Of a stretch of 64,000 nt of DNA, positions 1-15,000 are shown piece by piece. The translations under genes were made by a program, and so were the position numbers. How positions within the stretch are numbered: the stretch's first letter is position 1; every line of letters begins with the position of its first letter. The notes under the pieces are model-generated. The model searched no databases. It was given only the letters and a program-made list of their open reading frames with translations, and had not been told where the DNA came from. This DNA is from Oenanthe sinensis. Lineage: Eukaryota; Streptophyta; Magnoliopsida; Apiales; Apiaceae. The stretch is from NCBI GenBank assembly GCA_028671895.1, contig CM053802.1:244631-308630 (forward strand), read 5' to 3'.

Positions 1-10
1 GTCTTCACAG

Positions 11-3000
11 AGTTGTAGGAGGACTTCTTAGTTCATTTGATCTCTCCGGGGATAAAATCTTCCTTGAAAAGGCTACAGACATTGCTAACAGACTCCTGCC
101 TGCATGGGATACCGCTTCCGGCATCCCCTTTAACATTATTAACTTGGCTCATGGAAACGCACACAATCCTAGTTGGACTGGGGTATGTCCTAATTATCTA
201 TATCAATTTATCTGTGCTTGTGATTGAATATGGTGATCTCTACTTAATTCTTTGATCAGTTTAAATTTGGTTTTAGGGTCCTTCCAGTTATTTAAAAATA
301 CTAGCAGATTACTTATAGTTATGTTCTGTATTTCATTTTGTTGTCGAGTATTTTGGAGGGTATCGTTCGCAGGGAAGGACTGTTATCAATATCAATTTCA
401 AGTATATTATCTCTTATAATCTAGAAGTGTAGAAGAATAAGTTTGGGTTTTTATTTATAAACTAGATTAAACTAATAAGCAAATAAAATTGGTAAATTAA
501 CGATTATAAAAAGTAATCCAGGAAATAGGGTTCTTCATTGGCATTGATGAATGTCTATCAATTGCGACATATAAGTCTCTTACTCTGCTAAAAACAATCC
601 TTCTAAAGTTTATAATGTTCTATCCCAAGATACAATATAATACTTACAATTATGCCTTAACCGTCACTCCCATGATCAATTAATGTACAATTATAAGTTA
701 TCAAGACCCAATGATTTTCAGTCTCATATTAATCTCCCAATTAAATATTTGACTTATGTCTATCATATCATGAACTAGAATTACAACTCCTCTCCCGATT
801 TGTTAATAACCCCTACAGATACAATTAAAGGTTTGCTACTCCCATAACTGTGTTAAGCACAGTATGACAGATTAGCAAAGCAGAGAAATCACAATACAAT
901 ATTAAACAAACATCTCAAACCAATGAATACTACCTAATCCCCAGATTAGAGAATTAGTTAATCATAACGAAGAAAGAAAACAAACATATATTAATAATGA
1001 AAACCATGGTTACAAGAGGAAGATACAACTTGACAAAATCTCTTGAACTCGGAGTGAATCCCTTCGATCCTTGCTCAAGTTCTCTCTCCAAGTTTTCTCT
1101 CTGATTCTCACTCTAGGTAATCCACGGCCGCCACTAATTATTTTACAAAACCTAATATATAAGTGTTTTTAATGGTTTCCAAGAAAAATAAGACTCACTT
1201 TCCTAAACGAGATAGAATTGTAATACAAAATTCGTAGTCAGCTGTCCAGGCCTGTTTCTGGGCTGCTCCACTTGAAATATGTGTATTGGGCCACTTCTGA
1301 ATTATAGATTTTTCTATTATCTTCGCGTGGGCTGTAAAATCACCCAATTCTGACTTCTAGAATTCAAGTTATGGCCCAATTAGTGGACCGTGTGTGCGCA
1401 GCCCATCAATTCCGAATTTAATTCTAATTTATCTCCAAATTGGACTCTTTAATCTCCAATTCTTCCAAGTTTAGGATTATCTTGCTTCCTACAATAAAAC
1501 ATTAAAATCTAATTAATAAACCTCCAATTAATGCAAAATATAATAAATATGAGGAATATATTTATATAAAATATATATAAATATATACTCTATCACATTT
1601 ATATTTATAATAGCTGCATGTGTTTAATGTATGTTTATGACATTAACCAACATATATAAATAGGTAAGGCCTATGTTCTACATATATACATCTTAATAGA
1701 TTTATGACGTTTTATATATTTTTTATTTGATCTTTACTCAATAGTGACTAAGAACTAATATAATTTGTTTTATTATGTTATTGTATATATGGTGCCTTTT
1801 ATATAGAATAGTTGGTACTTTTGTTGGGAGCATAATCATGGAAAAAAATCTGTGGTGTGTAGTGGTGAATGCAATTTTTAAGAGTAAATACCTATAGAAT
1901 TGTAATGTTTATATAACTTGCTTTTTCTAGTGAGGCAACGATTAAGGTTCATTATACTTTGGAAGTGTTTGAGTTGGAATATGGAAACTGTTTTTCTTTC
2001 TACCTTGGTTTCTTGTTTTGATTGGAAATTAATTCATTGGGTCCCGTGTCTTTTGTCAAATTATCATATTTTTAGGCTATAACAGTATTAAGTCTCTGTA
2101 AAATGTAAAATACTTACATAAATACTTTAATAGCCTTGGGACCATGAATATTTCTAATGAATTGTAAATTACTTGAATAATTAAAATTATTTCATATGAT
2201 AAAATTGTTTTTAGATGATTTATGTTCCCGTAATTAATCTCTAATTCTCTGCCAATGCAGCATCATTATGAGACGAGAGATTGAGTGTTTGAGAGGATGT
2301 GTGTACCTGTATTGTGATATACATATTCACATGTTAGAATGTAGATGGACGTATTGTTGTCTTCCCTCTACAGATATAAGAAAAATATTCTGAATATATA
2401 TATATATGGGATACTCTTAAATTTTAAGATTCTTATTGAATTTTCTTAAATTAAATTTCATATTTATTTCTTTTGAGAAAAAGATGCTTATAATAATTAT
2501 AATTGTGGGTGAAGGCCCTATATAATCAAATACGGGAAGCAGGTGCCCAAAATACCTAAAGGCGGAGAGAAGGTCCAAATTACCGATGGAATACGCAACA
2601 ACATACACCGTATTAGCTATATACGCAGGAATGTGAACCGTATTAGGAAGAAATTTTCTCATAGATTACGTATTAGGCGGATACGCTTTGGATGCTTACG
2701 TATTAGACGGATACGTTCCAAAGGCTTAGAGATAAAAAAAAGTTGTTATATTGTAGTATGATTGTAAATTAGAAATTGGAAGTGATGTATGTTAATTTGG
2801 GTGTTGGGTTGCTGAAGGAGTCACTGGAGGGGAGAGAAAAACACAGCAAGAGAGTCGCAGGGTATGGTAAGGAGATTGTGGTGTATGCATACGTGTATAT
2901 AAATATATGTGTGTATTGGTCTGGGTGTGTATGTGTTTCAGTGTGGGAGGATGGGCTGTAGGAAGAGAAGGGAGAACCGGAGAAGGGTGAGGCGGATGGA

Positions 3001-6000
3001 GAGTGTGACAGTGGTGGAGGGAGAGAGACAGCAGACAGCAGAGAAAAAAAGAGAAATAGGTTACGTAGTACCTAATATTGTATTATATCGGTAAATCGGG
3101 CCAAGGTATTTAGAATATCGGTAAAAAAGACATTTTCTCTATTATTGTTAGGATAGCATTTTGCCATTTTATCATTTGAACTTTTATCTATACTGTGGAG
3201 TTTGTGCTTTGCACAGACATGAATAATTAAAATTGTTTTTTATGATAAAATTATTGTTCGATGATTTATATTCCCGTTCTTATTATAATAATTTGGTCCA
3301 AATGACTAAATACTCTATATTTACAAAATTAAATATAAAATTTTAAACGAACTGCCCAATGCCCAAATACCGACTAACCAAAACTTTTAGGGTGGGTTTG
3401 ATTAGGGGTAACTAACAAAGGGTGAGGGGAACAGCTAGGCTCATTCCCTTTGTTATTATTTGTCTTATAAAAAAATGTTATTCCGTTGGACCCTTTTAAC
3501 CCAAAACTCTTTTGCTCTCATTCCCCACCTTGCCAAAAGTATTTCCTTTCTCTTTCCCACTAAATCTACAGTGCTAATTAGACAAAACAATCCCATAACA
3601 ATAATGATTTTCTCATTTAAGTGACTGTTCATTCCATTTCTAGATCAAAACCAAACAGGGAAAAATAAGTCAAAGTCATTTTTTCCCTTGCATTTCTTTC
3701 TTTTAATCCCCATTCCATGTCATGATGTAAATGAAACACCCCTTTAATTTTTTTGGCTCTAATAATATAGTGATGTGCAAAACAGACTTGAATGATAAAC
3801 TTATTTCATATGAAAAAAATGTTTTTAAGTGATTTATATTCCCATATATATTATGATAATCGGGTCAAAAAACTAAATAATCTGTATTTTTTGTAATTTT
3901 AAAAGTACATGTCCAATGGCCCAAATACAACCGACCAAAACTTTTATTATTTTAGCTTCAATATTATAGTATACTTTATTAATTAATCGAATAAATTATA
4001 TTTTCTGTAAAAGCTTGAAGTCTTATATTATAATTACACAAATAATGCACAAGTAAAATCAAAATAATAATTTAATAAACTTGAATCTATATATTCATAG
4101 TAAGTAACAGTTACATTTAATATATATATATATATATAGACTGCCCATAATTAATCAACTGTATAAAAATTTAAAGAGAAGTTCAATAATGTCGCAAATA
4201 CAATCGTGTCTTTAGGGGCGGTCACAGGTTGGGTTTTGATCCAACTTAATTTCTCCTTTGGCGGTTGGGGAATTCCTTGGGGTAATGGATTTTTTGCGGT
4301 TAATCCACCCAAACGTATATTTTATATCATTTATATTTCATATATCATTGTGTTTACAAGTTGTCATGCATCACTTATGGTATATCTTTTTTCTAACTAG
4401 TAATTTCTAATCTCACTTAACTAACTAAAAGGCGGAGGCTCTACGAACCTATTATATTTTAATAATAGTCACACTAATTATCTCAGAAAATAATCCATAA
4501 ATAACCTTCTACCATATAATCATCCATTCTATTTATTCAAATAAATTATCACTTTTCCACTTCAATTCCATCTCTATTTTCACCACATCTCAAATGTACA
4601 ATCCAAAACTATATAATCCATCCACTAATTTCCTTCAAAATAAATAAACTCGATATCTCTTCATAAAGCTCAAATTTATTACTCGCATTAAGTCCCACCA
4701 TTATAAAAATGTTTTATCTTTTCAAATAAAGTAGCTTCACCGCCGGCCTTCGTTGCCACCAGGGTGGGCTCCCCCCTTGCTACCCGACTACTCCCAAACA
4801 AAATACCAAAAATTAAAGAGGTGTATCCTGGGAGACAAAGTAAAAGTGTTTGATCCTTTTCCCCATACTTTGATGAGATACTCACATAATTTCTATACTT
4901 TAAAAAGAATAAAAACCAATACATTTTTCACATAAAACATGGTCCATATAATAAAAATGATTTTTTAAGTTATAATAAAGTGTTGATCATCTTACCCTTT
5001 CGCTAAAATCCAAAATATGATAGAAAAAACTTGATCTCCTTGAAAGTACTCGAAAATATTTCTTCTTCGAAACCCAAAGATAATTATACGCTTTCGTAGA
5101 GAAAATTCCAAGCTTCCTAAATATCTCAATGCATGCACGATCAATAATCACCTTCCTTGTGAAATAATTTTCCAAAGCTTTTCTATTTTTCTTTCTTTCT
5201 CAAATATGGAGAGCTCAAGTAGTTTCTAGAGTCCAGGAGATGTAAAAATGATTTATAAACTAATAACATTGATTTATATATATTACTAGTTGGGCTTGTA
5301 AATAATAAAGGTCCATTTCTATAATTTATGCCCAAAATAATTCTAGTCCACTTGCATAATCCAAAAATATAAATGGAGCCGAATAAAATATTTCCGTAAC
5401 TAATAGATACTAAAGTACCAAAATTTTACACTTGCTCCAAATTTAATAATTCTATTCTTTTCCGAATAATATAATTCCAAAAATATAATAATCTCCATTT
5501 TTATAAATATAATAATTTTAGTGCCATCTCCGGATTTTATTTCTTAAAAATAAATCAACTACGAAAATATTTTGTATATTCACTAAAATTCTAAAATATT
5601 TATTCTCACTTAAAAAAATCATTTAATCCAAATTCCATTGGCATTTAAGAAAATTTCTATATTTGAATATCCACTTTCTCCGAAAATTATTAATAAAGAG
5701 AATTAAGTACCTTAAAAGTTACGGATTTCAAAATACACTTCCCGAATCTCTGTTTTTTTTAATATATGTATTTTACGAAGAAACCATTAGAAATAAAAAA
5801 ATCCAAGGAGGAATGAGATAGATCGTGAAACACTTAAAAGTACATATATGAGTGGCTTTGGAACACCACATGTACAAAGTAAGTAGAGGTGAGTAGATGA
5901 TCGATTACTTCATTATTGGTAAAAAAAATTATTTGTATAATATTTATAGTTATTTTTCATAAAAATCTATCTATGAGTATATTATTGACGAGTAGGATTT

Positions 6001-9000
6001 GTGGAGGACCGAGAACCAAAGGTTTTGCACTTTCTATATGTACAGATTTTGCAAAATTTGTTGAGCAATGCCTTTAGATCTCAGTGTTTTCCGGTATTAT
6101 TTGAACCAGAGCCTAGTAGTATTTGTTATATTATGTTGTTAAAAACTTCTATTAGAATAATTATCTTGATAATAATTATATAAAAACATATTTAAAGTAC
6201 AAATTATAGTAGTATTTTATTATTGATATAAATACATAACATCCCTATCCCTATGTATATTATACTATCATGTGATTATTATGCAAATATATAATTAATA
6301 TATTAATAGACTAATAGTATATATGAGTGTTATAATAATTATTTATATCAAAACGAATCACTATCGCATTATATCACATGATAGTGTCATGTATAATTTC
6401 TTTAATAATCACACAAAATCAAAATAATATATACCTTATAATAAATATTTCTGCATGGAATTGATTGATGTTTCCAGAATAGGAATATAGGATCTTGGAC
6501 CATATTTTGTGTAGCTTAAAAAAGGTACTTATTTAATTAATGCTCTTTTAGGCAGAACAATTTTCTTCTTTTTGTTTATGGTCAATTGAGGAAGTTAAAA
6601 TAAATTCATATGCGTACATTCCTCCATTGAAACACCCCCGACCTCTTATTGCCAAGAGGAGAGGGCTATTAGTTGGGCTAAAGCCATGCAGATTAGGTAT
6701 ATACAAAAATTACATTAGTGGATAAATTACAAAATGAATAAATTAGAAGAGAGAGGATGCGTGTATATCTATTACAATAGCTTAACCTAATGGCTTGTAA
6801 ACCAGTTGGGGGAGGAGATCGCTTTCTTTAGGCTTGTAATTATAAGATAAACCCTTACTTATACTGACATTTGACCATATGTCTAATTTTTTTTAAAAAG
6901 GATTTAAGCAGATCTAACCGGCTAATAAGCTAAAGCAAACCTGGTCCTATCTACGCTTGCATGTAACTAGGATTGGTATGTCCTATATAATAGCTTTGTT
7001 GTAATAGGAATATGTTTTTGTAGTTCGAATGGAGTTATACTGGAATAGTTTTATAATAATAAGTGTAGATGTGTTATGAAAGGTCTATTGTGTGTATATA
7101 TGTATTTTATAAGCTGTATGCTGGTCAATTTAAATCATGTAGCTAGTCAATTTATGTGCAACCCAAACCTAGGTAGTTCTATCTTACGTGTATATAAGGT
7201 AACTCGTAGCAAAAGAAAGGTTGACATTACCCTAATTGATTCCTCTTGGTGATCCAATAATTAGGGCTAAGAGTACACCGTAAATGGAATGAGCATTTTT
7301 AGCTATAAAATACTTTTCTTTTCATTTTACACAATATACCATGCTACTAAGTCCTGAGATTCTCGTCCAAAACTAGTGATGCTGAGTAAGACCTCGATAG
7401 TATGGTCGTTCTCAAGTGTGAGAACTATTAACTTCAATAATATTTATGGTAAAGCTACAAATGGAATGAGAATACTCTCTTTACTGTGTACTTTCAGCCC
7501 TGTTCTTAGGTTTTCCCAAAGGAGTCGATTAGGTAAAATTACCTTTCTTCGGGTACAAGTTGTCTTTCTTAATGCCTGAATTACTTTTTTTAGAATTTCC
7601 CTTGATATCATTATTAATGGTTTAGTGGATATCAGCCTCGAAGTCAACCCTATCCCACCTTGGGCCCAAACTAAATTGGACCCGTAATGGCTCCGAAAGA
7701 GTTGGGCAATAATTAGACCATATAACCCTAGTTGGGGGCTAACAGTACTACAGTCGGGGCCTCGGGGGTATTGGATCGGGTACTGTATCTACATGTCTCT
7801 TATATCAATATCATAAAATGTAACTGAAGTCTATTTGTCTTTTTACAAGGGAGACAGTATCCTGGCAGATTCCGGCACAGAGCAGCTGGAATTTATTGCT
7901 CTCTCTCAGAGGACGGGAGATCCAAAGTATCAGCAAAAGGTATGCATATTTTTCTCTTAAAATTATATATGGGTTCTTTTTAACATTCCTGATGATAGAA
8001 TAGATAAATATCTACCACCATTGTCCACCAATGTGGATAATTCGCAGTGAGTAGTTCAGTAGTCTATACCGAGAATTTGTTAGTTCTAATTGTAAATGTA
8101 TACTCGGGCATTTTCTTTTACTTTAAGATTTAATATCTTTCCACTGAATTGCTTCATAATGTGATTTACAGGCAGAGAATGTTATTTTACAGTTAAGTAA
8201 GACCTTTCCCTCTGATGGTTTGCTGCCCATATATATTAATCCACATAAAGGAACAACATCCTACTCAACTATAACTTTCGGGGCCATGGGAGACAGGTAC
8301 TAACAGAAGCTTAAATCTGATGCATTTGGATTAGCTTTCATATCTATTTGTAATTTTTTTTTTCTAAGTCTTGTTTCTGTCGGATACCACACAAGTCATT
8401 CTTGTGTATTCATTGGTGATCTAATTCTACTTGCAGCTTTTATGAGTATCTACTCAAAGTTTGGATACAGGGAAACAGAACTGCTGCTGTAAAGCATTAT
8501 AGGTGAGAAGCTACATTTAGTTATTAAGTTATATATAGATTTTACAATGTACTAGATTTTAACCCGTGCGATGCACGGATATTTTTCATATATTTTAATT
8601 ATTTATTTTAAAATTATTAATATTTTTGTAATTTTAAGAAGTTTTAATATCAATTATATATTATTATAATTTATTTTATTTCAAATTTCTTAACAATTAT
8701 ACTTTATTTTATTTAAATTTCTTGGTCAGTATTAGATTTTTAATAATATAATCTAACTATAAAGTTATGTTATATAAGTAAGATTATAAAATTTATCAAA
8801 TTATTAAATAATTATTACAAAAAAAATAAAAAATTAATAATTCCAAATAAGATCTGTACATCACAACTAATAAAGTAGTATATATAATAAAATATTACAA
8901 TATTAAAGACCGGTGCATCATATGAATTATAAAATTATGTGTGTGCATATATATATATAAATTATTCAATTATTTTCCTATTCTTTATTATATAATATAT

Positions 9001-12000
9001 TTATATTATCTGTTAATATTCGAATTCATATAAATATATAAACACGTATACGTGTAAAAATTGTAACATTCAAATAAAGGGGTATGAAGAAGTTAGGTAG
9101 ATTATTTAATTTAAGAATAAATGTATTTATATGATATATATGAAATTTTTTATTATTATATACAAATATTAATAGAGAAATTTTGAATATATTAAATTGA
9201 TCTCGATTAATGATCCGACTAATCATTCCGATTAATTCCCGATTATTCTATTAATCCATGTTCGGTGCCGGTGCCTTTATAGACTAATTCCGATTTTCAA
9301 TTTTTATAACACTGTTTTTAATATATTTTACTATGATAATAGTATTTTGTGCGCGTCTAAAGAGATTTAGTTATAATGGTTGGTTTTCATGGTACACTAC
9401 TACACCTGCATTGCAATTTGCAACACCCATATTAATACATATATATACACAGGTCACATATAGACACAAATTGCAAATACACCATACAAAATCCTGTAAA
9501 TATACGTGCGCAACATTGTTTAACTTTCTCTTTTTATCGAAAAGTAATTTTACAGATCCCTACATCAACATGTATACATGTCAATTTTGTAAGTTAGCAT
9601 AAATTAGTTTTAAATTTTAATAATTTAAATATAAATATTTTATTTAAATATAAATATTAAATTTTAATATATTATTATTTAGATTCGAATATTTAACTTA
9701 TATAGGTATTATTAAAATTATAAACATTAAAATTTAAATATGTTATTAACGGGTATCGAACTCTTGACCTTTGGTAGTATTTGGATAAGATCCTCCTTGC
9801 TCTTTATTATATATAGGATATAATATCTCCCTATTAATATTGTACACTTCCGTGGCTGAAAGTTTACGAAAAACTGATTATAACAATTAACAAATGTTTA
9901 GTTTGTTTAAGATGCCTTTGATAGGATACTGTCTGGTGTTGTCACTATTTTATTATCTCATATATTAAAGCTCTTTTTCAACTTGCTATAATTCCAAATG
10001 AGTTGCGGATAACAACCCATTTTTTAAGATTATGCTGATAAGAAAATATGTATTGTGATTTTGGAAACAGAGAAATGTGGGAGACATCGATGACGGGCTT
10101 ACTGAGCTTGGTGAGGAGAACTACACCATCATCTTTTGCATATATTGCAGAGAAGATGGGAAATTCTCTTACTGACAAGGTAATACATGAGAGAGAAATA
10201 ATATATAGCTTTATTTCAAACTTAATTGTGTGATATTCAGTTTTCTATCTTTCATTCTATTACATGTGCAGATGGATGAATTAGCATGTTTTGCTCCGGG
10301 GATGATAGCATTAGGGTCGTCTGGTTATGATCCTGACAACTCTCAGAAATTCCTATCACTGGCGGAAGAGGTAAATATAATTTCTTACCGTTACGGATTA
10401 AAAACTAGGTCGTCTTTAATGTGTAATTAATGCTAGGGTTTGGGGAGCTTCAAGCTTTAATGGCCGCGCTAACGTTTCGTGACTATCTCAGGTCCTCGTT
10501 AACTGCCTACGTATCTCAACGTGTGTGAGAATCAAGCCAATAACGTAGTTCTAATGTTGAGGGGTTAGGCCCTTTATATAGGCGCACGAGGGTCTTGGAG
10601 TTAGATTAGGGTTAGGAGACTTGGTGGCCAAGTCTTCTAGTGACGTAAGGTTGTTGTAACCTTCCAGGAACGAGGGTCCTCATTGGACTCTTCCCACACT
10701 AGGGTTTCCAGATTCTTCTATGATGAGGGCCCTCAACGGGCTTCTTGGGCCTTTACTAAGCCTTTATTAACTAATTATGAAATTAATTAATAACAAAGGC
10801 TTAATGGGCCTATGGCTTCAACAGAGCTTGTGGGCTGGACTTACAAATCCAGTTGATCCTAGGATTTATTTTCCTTGTTCGTTTCAAGGGCCCAAACCTT
10901 TGGACCATGGTAGGTCTAATAAATGAAATAATAAATGCTATATTTATTATTTCCTTAGGGTTATTTTTTACCCATATCTTTTGCCCCTCAACTTATGGGA
11001 AAACTTCATGAATTTTCGTAAAAGTTTCACAAAGGGTTTTCAGTGCCTTATTGGGCTTTTGACTCATTTCAGTCAATTTTATCTCGACTTTTGGGCTTAG
11101 GCCTTTTCATTACTAATCCCTTTAAAAGAATTAATATTATATAAATTGGCCCCTCAAGGACTTTATTTTTAGCAATTTATAAAGGGGAATTTTTTGTGGG
11201 CTTGACCAATTCGACCTGGAATGAGGTTGAATTGGGGCTCATTTCCACCCTCAGGTCGATTCTGGGATTGAGCCCCTTGTTGACCTGGGTCGAGGTTGAA
11301 TTAGACCTCAATTCCACATCCAGGTCCATGGGACTTGAGGTCGAACAAGCCTTCTTGGCTTATTTTCCTGTTGACCTGGAATGAGGTCGAATTAGACCTT
11401 AATTCCCTATCCAGGTCGATGGGATTTGAGGCCGAGTAGGACTTCTTGGCTTATTTTCCTGTCGACCTGGAATGAGGTCGAACTAGACCTCAATTATCCA
11501 TCCAGGTCGATGGGATTTGAGGTCGAATAGGCCTTCATGACTTATTTTCCTGTCGACCTGGAATGAGGTCGAATTAGACCTCAATTCCCCATCCAAGTCG
11601 ATGGGATTTGAAGGAGCAGGCCTTCTTGGCTTATTTTCCTGTCGACCTGGAATGAGGTCGAATTAGACCTCAATTCCCCATCCAGGTCGATGGGATTTGA
11701 GGTCGAGTAGGCCTTCTTGGCTTATTTTCCTGTTGACCTGAATGAGGTCGAACTAGACCTCAATTATCCATCCATGTCGATGGGATTTGTGGTCGAATAG
11801 GCCTTCTTGACTTACTTTCCTGTCGACCTGGAATGAGATCGAATTAGACCTCAATTCCCCATCCAGGTCGATGGGATTTGAGGTCGAGTAGGCCTTCTTG
11901 GCTTATTTTCCTGTTGACCTGGAATGAAGTCGATGAAAACTTTATTCGTTGCATTCCAATTGAGGCTGATGTTTGTGTTGGTTTGAATGCTTGTCGTTCT

Positions 12001-15000
12001 GGTTTGAGGTCGAATTAGACCTCATTTTACCATCCAGGTCGATTTCTTTTAGGGCCTCATGGATTTGTAACTTTCGACTTGGAATGAGGTCGAATTAACA
12101 CTCATTTCACCTCCCAAGTCGAAATGTTTTGAGGCCTCATGGCTTTATAATTTTTGACTTGGAATGAGGTCGAATTAACAATCATTTCACCACCCAAGTC
12201 GAAATGTTTTGGGGCTTCATGGCTTTGTAATTTTTGACTTGGAATGAGGTTGAATTAACAATTATTTCTCCATCCAGGTCGATTTCTTTTAGGGTCACCT
12301 GGCTTTATTATTTTCGACTTGGATTGAGGCCTAGTTAAGAATTATTTACCCATTTAAGTCGAAATTTCTTTGTTTCTTCAGGATGGAAACGGGTTGAGCC
12401 CTGTGGGTTTTGGGCCCTCGACAATATGGGCCTTAGTTGCACCTTTTTGTAGAAGGTTTGAGGCTTCAATTTCGTCCTTGAGTTTAAGTGGTTCATGGGC
12501 CTTCATTAGTAGATTCATGGGCCTTCGTCCCTTTGAATGGTTTTAAAGTCTGGGCCTTCAAGGCTTTTTGATTTGTGTGGTGGGCCTTCACGTCTAGTGG
12601 GCCTTGTACTTCACAGGCTCAAGTTCTAGATCCTTCCTCAGGGTTCCAGAATTTATATTTATATTTATTCTTTTTTTAGTCACTCATGGGCCTTCGATTA
12701 TGAGCCTAGTCAATTGAGCCCACTCACCGGTTGTACCGGTTGTCTTGTTCCTCAACGGTCATGTGACCTGGAATCGTCCGTTCATTGGGGATTCTAACGG
12801 TCGTGTGACCGGCTGGGTCACCTATATATGAGTGGTGTGAGGACACTCACTATTCACACTTTCACTACTCGCTTCTAAACTTCTCAAGCATTCTCGAGCT
12901 CTCAAGCATTTTCAGAAAACCAGCTTTTAGTTTCTTCAAAGGTATTGAGTAGATCGAAGAAAGCGATGGCTGACAAGAAGGCATCAAGGTTGGCTGCCAT
13001 GACTGCGGGGTCTGCAAAGAGAGGTAAACCCCTTCACCGTATTCCCATTTTTTCCTCATACATGTCCTTGATAGATATGATAAACCAAAGGGGGGATGAA
13101 CACCCTAGTCTATCACACCTCGATTCTCATAGCCATAGCAGTAAGTTTTTTGATACTGACCGGGTAGATGATTACAACAGGCTATTTAACTTTCCCCCTG
13201 GTTTCATCATTTCTCTGGTTGGGCCTGGTGACAGAACATGTCACTGGAAACCCGATCAACTATTTGTCTACGTAGATGCCATGTTAGCGGGGATTAGGTT
13301 TCCTGTGCATGATTTCATCCCTATTCTCTTATCGTGCTCTCTGAGGCGGAGGAAGCCGCATACGCTGCGCTTATTCAGGTTGAGTCCTTGGAAGTGTCTT
13401 GGGCTATCCTGGACGAGTGCAGGCTAAAGGCCGCCGGCCTTTCCAAAGCCTCTAACAAAGGTACTAACTTTTAACTTAGCTTTCCTTCACACTCTTTATG
13501 CTGTCACGTTACTAACCTTTTCCGTGTTTTATTTTCAGCCGCGATGCAGATCAATGAGTGGACGATTCCACCAGTTGATGAGACTAGCCGTATGAAGCGG
13601 CTTAAGATGAAACAGGATCCTAGGTAGGTCAAGGATCCGTGGGCGTTTTTGCTGCCTCACATTGAGCCTACAGAGGCTAAGGGCAGCGGGACTGCCAAAG
13701 TTCCACGATCTCAATCCTACAGGCCATGATGGGGATTTAGAAAATCTGATACAGTTGTCGGGTGCACAGACCATGCAAAAGACTGGTCCCTCCACTCTAT
13801 TACTCCTTGTGATTACAAGGAAATAGTGGTGGGACGCGATGAAGAGAGCACCTAGGCTCTCGGTGCACAAGCATTGGCATCGGCAAGTCTTCTTGACTGT
13901 CTTCAATTTTACACACTTAGTACACATACGTCTTGGTTTTTCCCTGGTTTGTAGGCTTTCCTTCAACTCACTCCTAGTTTGGTGGTGTTTCAGGCTAATG
14001 TTTACTTCCAGTTTTCTCTGCATCAGACCGAGTCGTGGAAGACTCAGGCAGGGAAGCATATGAAGGAACTCACTGTGGCGAATGCCAAAATTAAACATTT
14101 GGAGGAGAAGCTGGCCGAGGAGGAGCTTTTGAAGCAGGCTCAGGCCGAGGTGATTGAACTCCATGCTGACAAGAACACCATTATTGATAAATATATGGTC
14201 TCGGAGGAGTATCAGGATTTGATAAAGGCTCACGACGACCTTATCTACCCGGTCGACTACACCATCGGGTGGAATGAGGCTCTTAAGGCTGTATTGGAGA
14301 AGCATCCGGGTTTGTTTGACCCGAGGTGGATTTTAAAAGTCCTCAGTCAGCCGAGGTTTTGAAAAGATTGATCGATGCGCAGGAGGAGGAAACTGAAGGG
14401 GACAACAACCCTGATGTTAGACAGAAGAGAACCCGCGAGCCAACTTTTACTCCTCGCCGTGTTGTGCCAAAGAAGATTGTTCCTGAGGTAACCCCTCAGA
14501 AATCGGCTGAGGAGAGTTCTTCTGATTCTAGCTCATCGGAGGAGGACAAATCTAGTGATTCGAGAGAGTCTTCGGGGAGTGAGGAGGCCGAAGATACTGA
14601 GGGTGCCAAGTAGTTTAGGATTTTCATCTTGGTAGTTTTTTTTTATCTCAGCCTTACAGGGCTTCTTTGTAAACTTTTGGCCTTCGAGTCTTTGTATTTA
14701 TGCACTTTAAGCCTTTATTTGATTTTCGTGTTTAATTCAAACATAAATAATAAACTCCCGCATGACTTGTAAAAGTTTATCGAAACTTAATATTGTCATG
14801 AAGATAACGGGAAACAATTCCTTTATATAATAGAAAGAACCAAGTTCACCAACTTAAACAAGTCTAGCCCCCAAGGCTTACAAATAAATAGGTAAATATT
14901 TAAAATGCTTAGGCCTCAAGGCTTTCAATCAAATGTGATAAATCCTCAAGTTGGTAGCATTCCAGCTTCTTGGGATTTCAACCCCTTCAAGGGTTTGGTG

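Noticed and set aside
37..255. Small ORF at the left edge
   Set aside because: Runs out of frame across the first MNS3 exon and its intron donor.
2417..3094. Several small ORFs of 60-80 codons
   Set aside because: Repetitive or purine-rich DNA, no start context or family resemblance.
13535..14305. 256-codon minus-strand ORF opposite the antisense gene
   Set aside because: Lies over the + strand coding sequence with known-looking protein; minus-strand product has no recognisable domain.
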